DNA of 8,960 nt, from the NCBI GenBank assembly GCA_016938095.1, contig JAFGVG010000419.1, positions 1-8,960 of the forward strand, in the 5' to 3' direction. The position numbers and the translations under genes are program-made. Origin of the DNA: Bacteroidales bacterium (GTDB lineage Bacteria; Bacteroidota; Bacteroidia; Bacteroidales; UBA10428). Below, piece by piece: positions 6,575 to 8,960 of this stretch (the stretch's first letter is position 1; every line of letters starts with the position of its first letter). Below the pieces are notes generated by a model. It made no database searches. It was not told the origin of the DNA and saw only the letters and a program-made list of their open reading frames with translations.

Positions 6575-7057
6575 ATGAAAAATAATAATCAACTGAAAGC
6601 CGACGTATCCCTGGGTTCATATGGCATAAAAATAGCCGGTTTGGTTGTTGCTGTTTTAAGTACAATATTGTTTTTGCTCATCCAAATCCTTAAGAAAGAT
6701 TTAATGGTTTATAAAAACCTTAATATGTCATCACTTGCCGGTGGTTTTTTCTGTCTGGGATTAATTCTTTTTATTTTTTCAAAAGAGAAAAATCCTGATA
6801 ATGACCAAAACTTTACGAGGAATGTTGTCAGCAGGTTAATGCTTACCGCGCTATATGTTTGTTTAACAATATTTTCAATTATTCAGTTTATAAATGCTGA
6901 TTTCGAAATTCAAGTATTTACACTGGTGGCTTTTTTCTTGATAATTCACTTGGTTGTGGATCTCATTGTAAAATATAAGTATCTCACAAACAAGCAATTT
7001 TATGTTTTATCAACTATTTTGTTTTTTATCGGTTTGTTAGTTTTGATGTTGTTGTAA
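6575..7057 (+). CDS. Hypothetical small multi-pass membrane protein
   Basis: 160 residues that I do not recognise as a named family. Hydrophobic segments fall at about 17-39, 53-69, 85-106, 112-132 and 142-160, giving roughly five membrane helices. The short loops are charged (KK at 40-41, KEKNPDNDQNF around 70-80, KYKYLTNK at 133-140). The protein ends almost inside the last helix. No catalytic motif, signal peptidase site or lipobox is evident. An A-rich AAGAAAG lies about 18 bases upstream of the ATG. Two 60-base stretches inside the gene (6661-6720 and 6841-6900) contain 15 and 17 G+C. A stretch of the large signalling gene (4921-4980) has 23 and one of gdhA (8101-8160) has 31. The composition, orphan status and flanking repeats suggest separate acquisition. 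Coding status is supported by the clean helix pattern over the full length. Confidence 0.72.
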   Translation: MKNNNQLKADVSLGSYGIKIAGLVVAVLSTILFLLIQILKKDLMVYKNLNMSSLAGGFFCLGLILFIFSKEKNPDNDQNFTRNVVSRLMLTALYVCLTIFSIIQFINADFEIQVFTLVAFFLIIHLVVDLIVKYKYLTNKQFYVLSTILFFIGLLVLMLL

Positions 7058-7065
7058 AAATTATA

Positions 7066-7084
7066 ACACTCCTTCCGGGAGTGT
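7066..7084. terminator. Stem-loop after the membrane-protein gene
   Basis: ACACTCC (7066-7072) pairs with GGAGTGT (7078-7084) around a 5-base loop, starting nine bases after the stop codon. The position suits a transcript end. No T-run follows on the + strand, whereas AAAAATTATAA precedes it, so a reverse-direction terminator is equally possible by sequence. Confidence 0.4.
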
Positions 7085-7115
7085 GCTATGCTGTCTAACG
7101 GCAGGTCACTATTAG

Positions 7116-7237
7116 ACACAAAGGGCACAAAGAAAAATAGCACAAAGGGCACAAAGAAAATCCCGCCATCGGCGGGATTCCTTAGTGTTCTTATACTTTG
7201 TGCACTTTGTGAAACTTCTACTTAGTGAACTTTGTGT
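7116..7237. repeat. Nested CACAAAG inverted repeat with GC-rich apex hairpin
   Basis: The outer arms 7116-7128 and 7225-7237 match at 11 of 13 positions. The inner arms, CACAAAGGGCACAAAG (7141-7156) and CTTTGTGCACTTTGTG (7196-7211), match at 15 of 16. At the centre is a perfect 9-bp hairpin, AATCCCGCC (7159-7167), loop ATC, GGCGGGATT (7171-7179). On the minus strand this apex is followed by TTTTCTTT and would resemble an intrinsic terminator. On the + strand it has no T-run. It is probably a dispersed intergenic element related to 5431-5508. Confidence 0.75.
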
Positions 7238-7276
7238 TTAAAAGGCTGTGAAAACGCATGGCACTTTGAGGCAAAA

Positions 7277-7317
7277 AGCCAACAGCCAAAAGCCAACCTG
7301 CCTGGACGGCAGGCAGG
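7277..7317. repeat. AGCCAAC heptamers joined to a CCTGCCTG hairpin
   Basis: Three 7-base units, AGCCAAC, AGCCAAA, AGCCAAC (7277-7297), are the reverse-strand form of the TGGCTGT unit found at 6285-6291. They run directly into a perfect 8-bp hairpin: CCTGCCTG (7297-7304), loop GACGG, CAGGCAGG (7310-7317). Similar CCTGCC/GGCAGG hairpins are frequent in Bacteroidota intergenic DNA as far as I recall. No T-run follows. Confidence 0.65.
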
Positions 7318-7342
7318 CAGCTAACCACCATCATACGTAAAA

Positions 7343-7360
7343 CACGTAAAATCATACGTG
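7343..7360. promoter_or_regulatory. CACGTA palindrome upstream of gdhA, possible operator
   Basis: CACGTA (7343-7348) and TACGTG (7355-7360) form a perfect 6-bp dyad around six A/T-rich bases. The larger motif ATCATACGT is directly repeated at 7330-7338 and 7351-7359, two helical turns apart (21 bases). The centre lies about 60 bases upstream of the predicted -7 box, a range suitable for an activator. The binding protein is unknown and this is an inference from symmetry only. Confidence 0.3.
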
Positions 7361-7408
7361 AACCCCGGTTATTCGGGTAAAGCTAACAGCATTTATTACA
7401 AGAGTTTA

Positions 7409-7416
7409 TAGATTTG
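7409..7416 (+). promoter_or_regulatory. Putative -7 promoter box for gdhA
   Basis: TAGATTTG matches TAnnTTTG exactly. I see no clear TTTG -33 box at the expected distance. If it is used, the transcript would begin near 7423, giving a leader of about 180 bases that contains both opposed heptamer arrays. Confidence 0.4.
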
Positions 7417-7424
7417 CAGCGAAT

Positions 7425-7579
7425 AGCTACGAGCCATGAGCTACGAGCTGCGAGCTATGGGCTGCTAGCTTTGAGCTTAACGTGTTACCAGTTTACACGA
7501 ATAACTCACAGCTCACAGCTCGCAGCTCGCAGCTCATAGCTCATAGCTCAAAGCTCAAAGCTCAAAGCTCTCAGCTCTT
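7425..7579. repeat. Opposed AGCT-heptamer arrays in the gdhA leader region
   Basis: The right array (7503-7579) is eleven perfectly phased 7-base units: AACTCAC, AGCTCAC, AGCTCGC twice, AGCTCAT twice, AGCTCAA three times, AGCTCTC, AGCTCTT. The left array (7425-7478) has seven full units plus a partial one: AGCTACG, AGCCATG, AGCTACG, AGCTGCG, AGCTATG, GGCTGCT, AGCTTTG. Its variable bases are largely complementary in type to the right array, so the two are in inverted orientation. The 24-base centre contains CGTGT (7481-7485) and ACACG (7495-7499). A transcript could fold into a long imperfect hairpin ending about 25 bases before the gdhA start. Confidence 0.85.
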
Positions 7580-7604
7580 TTATAAATCTTAAAACTCCCA
7601 TAAT

Positions 7605-8957
7605 ATGGCCGACATTCTCGATGTAAAAGTAAATGACTTCATGGCAAAGGTAATTGCCAAAAATCCCGGTGAAATTGAATTTCACCAGGCAGTGAAAGAG
7701 GTGGTGGAATCCATCATGCCCTTTATTGAAGAAAACCCCCGCTTTAAACATGGTAAAATCCTTGAAAGAATCACTGAGCCTGAAAGGGTTATCCTGTTCC
7801 GCGTACCCTGGATAGACGACAAGGGTGAAATTCAGATCAACAAGGGTTACCGCATTGAGATGAACAGTGCCATAGGTCCCTATAAAGGTGGGTTGCGTTT
7901 TCACCCCACGGTAAACCTGGGTATTCTCAAATTCCTGGCCTTTGAACAGGTTTTCAAAAATAGCCTTACAACTCTTCCCATGGGTGGCGGCAAGGGCGGT
8001 TCCGACTTTGACCCCAAGGGCAAATCCGATAACGAAGTGATGCGTTTCTGCCAGAGTTTCATGACAGAGCTAAGCAGGCATATTGGTCAGGATACCGACG
8101 TACCTGCCGGTGACATTGGCGTTGGTGGCCGCGAAATTGGTTACATGTTCGGACAGTATAAACGTATTCGTAACGAGTTTACCGGCGTGTTAACCGGTAA
8201 GGGAGTCGAATGGGGCGGCAGTCTTATTCGTCCCGAGGCCACAGGCTATGGTTCAGTCTATTTTGCCGAAGAAATGCTGAAAACACGGAATGAAAAAATA
8301 GCCGGGAAAACAGCTGTTGTTTCGGGTTCCGGAAATGTAGCGCAATACACGGTTGAAAAACTGCTGGCATTGGGAGCCAAAGTGCTTACCCTGTCTGATT
8401 CAGCGGGATATATTTATGATGAAAACGGTATAACTTCCGAGAAACTCGACTGGGTAATGGACCTGAAGAATAACAGGCGTGGCCGTATACAGGAGTATGC
8501 CGAAAAGTTCGGGGCAAAATATTTCGAGGGCAAACGTCCCTGGTCGGTTAAGTGCGACATGGCTTTCCCCAGCGCTACCCAGAATGAAATCAATGCCGAT
8601 GATGCCGAATTGCTTTGCAAAGGCGGATGTATGGTGGTTTCCGAAGGTGCCAACATGCCTTCAACACCCGAGGCTGTGGAAGTATTTCTGAAGGAAAAGA
8701 TCCTTTACGGACCCGGTAAGGCTGCCAATGCCGGTGGTGTTGCTACCTCGGGTCTCGAAATGACACAGAATTCCATGCGTTTGCCCTGGTCGCGCGAAGA
8801 AGTGGATCAACGTCTGCACCAGATTATGATCAACATTCATGCCACCTGCCAGAAATATGGAAAAGAACAGGACGGTTTTATCAATTATGTGAAGGGTGCC
8901 AACATTGGTGGTTTCATCAAGGTCGCCAATGCCATGATGGCTCAGGGTGTTGTCTAA
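7605..8957 (+). CDS. gdhA: NADP-specific glutamate dehydrogenase
   Basis: 450 residues, full length for the hexameric bacterial family (about 445-450). It catalyses reversible reductive amination of 2-oxoglutarate with ammonium to glutamate in the cytosol. By alignment with the well-studied clostridial enzyme, visible active-site residues are K94 in GPYKGGLRFHP, K118 in FKNSLTT, K130 in PMGGGKGGSDFDP, D170 in PAGDIGVGGREIG and S382 in TSGLEMTQNS. The coenzyme domain shows SGSGNVAQYTVEKL (from about 240). SDSAGY after the second strand (S264, D265, S266) fits NADP rather than NAD preference. ATG 7605 is the natural start (MADILDVKVNDF), with no Shine-Dalgarno, and the stop is TAA 8955-8957. 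The nearest upstream gene is 547 bases away and the space between is repeat-rich, so it is probably transcribed alone. Its coding composition matches a native gene. Confidence 0.97.
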   Translation: MADILDVKVNDFMAKVIAKNPGEIEFHQAVKEVVESIMPFIEENPRFKHGKILERITEPERVILFRVPWIDDKGEIQINKGYRIEMNSAIGPYKGGLRFHPTVNLGILKFLAFEQVFKNSLTTLPMGGGKGGSDFDPKGKSDNEVMRFCQSFMTELSRHIGQDTDVPAGDIGVGGREIGYMFGQYKRIRNEFTGVLTGKGVEWGGSLIRPEATGYGSVYFAEEMLKTRNEKIAGKTAVVSGSGNVAQYTVEKLLALGAKVLTLSDSAGYIYDENGITSEKLDWVMDLKNNRRGRIQEYAEKFGAKYFEGKRPWSVKCDMAFPSATQNEINADDAELLCKGGCMVVSEGANMPSTPEAVEVFLKEKILYGPGKAANAGGVATSGLEMTQNSMRLPWSREEVDQRLHQIMINIHATCQKYGKEQDGFINYVKGANIGGFIKVANAMMAQGVV

Positions 8958-8960
8958 CCC

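Larger units (their letters stand above)
7058..7604. other. Gene-free interval rich in structured repeats, upstream of gdhA
   Basis: There are 547 bases without a credible gene in either strand. The interval holds, in order, a stem-loop just after the membrane gene, a nested CACAAAG inverted repeat, a short AGCC heptamer array joined to a GC-rich hairpin, a CACGTA palindrome, a TAnnTTTG box, and opposed AGCT heptamer arrays. Each is listed separately. One open frame runs on the minus strand into gdhA at its other end, but it is explained by the heptamers and the gdhA coding strand. Confidence 0.7.

Noticed and set aside
7159..7179. Strong intrinsic terminator for + strand transcription
   Set aside because: The hairpin is perfect, but the following + strand sequence CCTTAGTG has no T-run; a T-rich tract occurs only on the minus-strand side, where no gene ends.
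7503..7579. A possible CRISPR-like array because of regular repeats
   Set aside because: The repeat period is only 7 bases with no spacers and no cas genes nearby; it is a simple tandem heptamer array.
7548..7904. Minus-strand open frame of 118 residues across the gdhA start
   Set aside because: It is the antisense of gdhA codons extended through the heptamer array, with no family resemblance; gdhA on the + strand is unambiguous.

Overview
The window looks like a chromosomal segment of a Bacteroidota bacterium, probably a free-living or environmental Bacteroidales-type lineage. The evidence is as follows. Starts lack clear Shine-Dalgarno sequences. Two TAnnTTTG boxes, the Bacteroidota -7 promoter element, lie upstream of genes. 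The intergenic spaces carry CACAAAG-type repeats. The large protein ends in a PEP/pyruvate-binding module that I know mainly from Bacteroidales. All five genes read on the + strand. This assignment comes from reading the sequence, not from a database search.

Layout: (1) 1-587, the C-terminal part of a GltA/NfnL-type glutamate synthase small subunit-like flavoprotein. (2) 588-808, a spacer with a hairpin repeat and a second half copy of it. (3) 809-5389, a very large multidomain signalling protein of about 1526 residues. It has four GAF-like sensor units at an exact 128-residue period, a degenerate receiver, an apparently intact receiver, a PPDK/PEP-synthase-type ATP-grasp domain, and a C-terminal module in place of the usual phosphohistidine and PEP domains. 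(4) 5390-5593, a repeat-bearing spacer. (5) 5594-6265, a NarL/LuxR-type regulator whose receiver has lost its phosphoacceptor aspartate. (6) 6266-6574, an AT-rich spacer beginning in a heptamer repeat array. (7) 6575-7057, an AT-rich orphan membrane protein. (8) 7058-7604, a gene-free interval packed with hairpins and repeats. (9) 7605-8957, a complete NADP-type glutamate dehydrogenase.

The edges carry glutamate or NADPH metabolism (gltA/nfnL-like on the left, gdhA on the right). The middle holds a possible signalling pair: a sensor-array/receiver/ATP-grasp fusion followed by a DNA-binding regulator that probably does not depend on phosphorylation. The functional link between these two is inferred from adjacency only.

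The most striking non-coding signal is a family of 7-bp tandem repeats built on the self-complementary core AGCT. It occurs as one array running over the stop codon of the LuxR gene, a short diverged array at about 7277, and a pair of opposed arrays (7425-7579) lying between a predicted promoter and the gdhA start.
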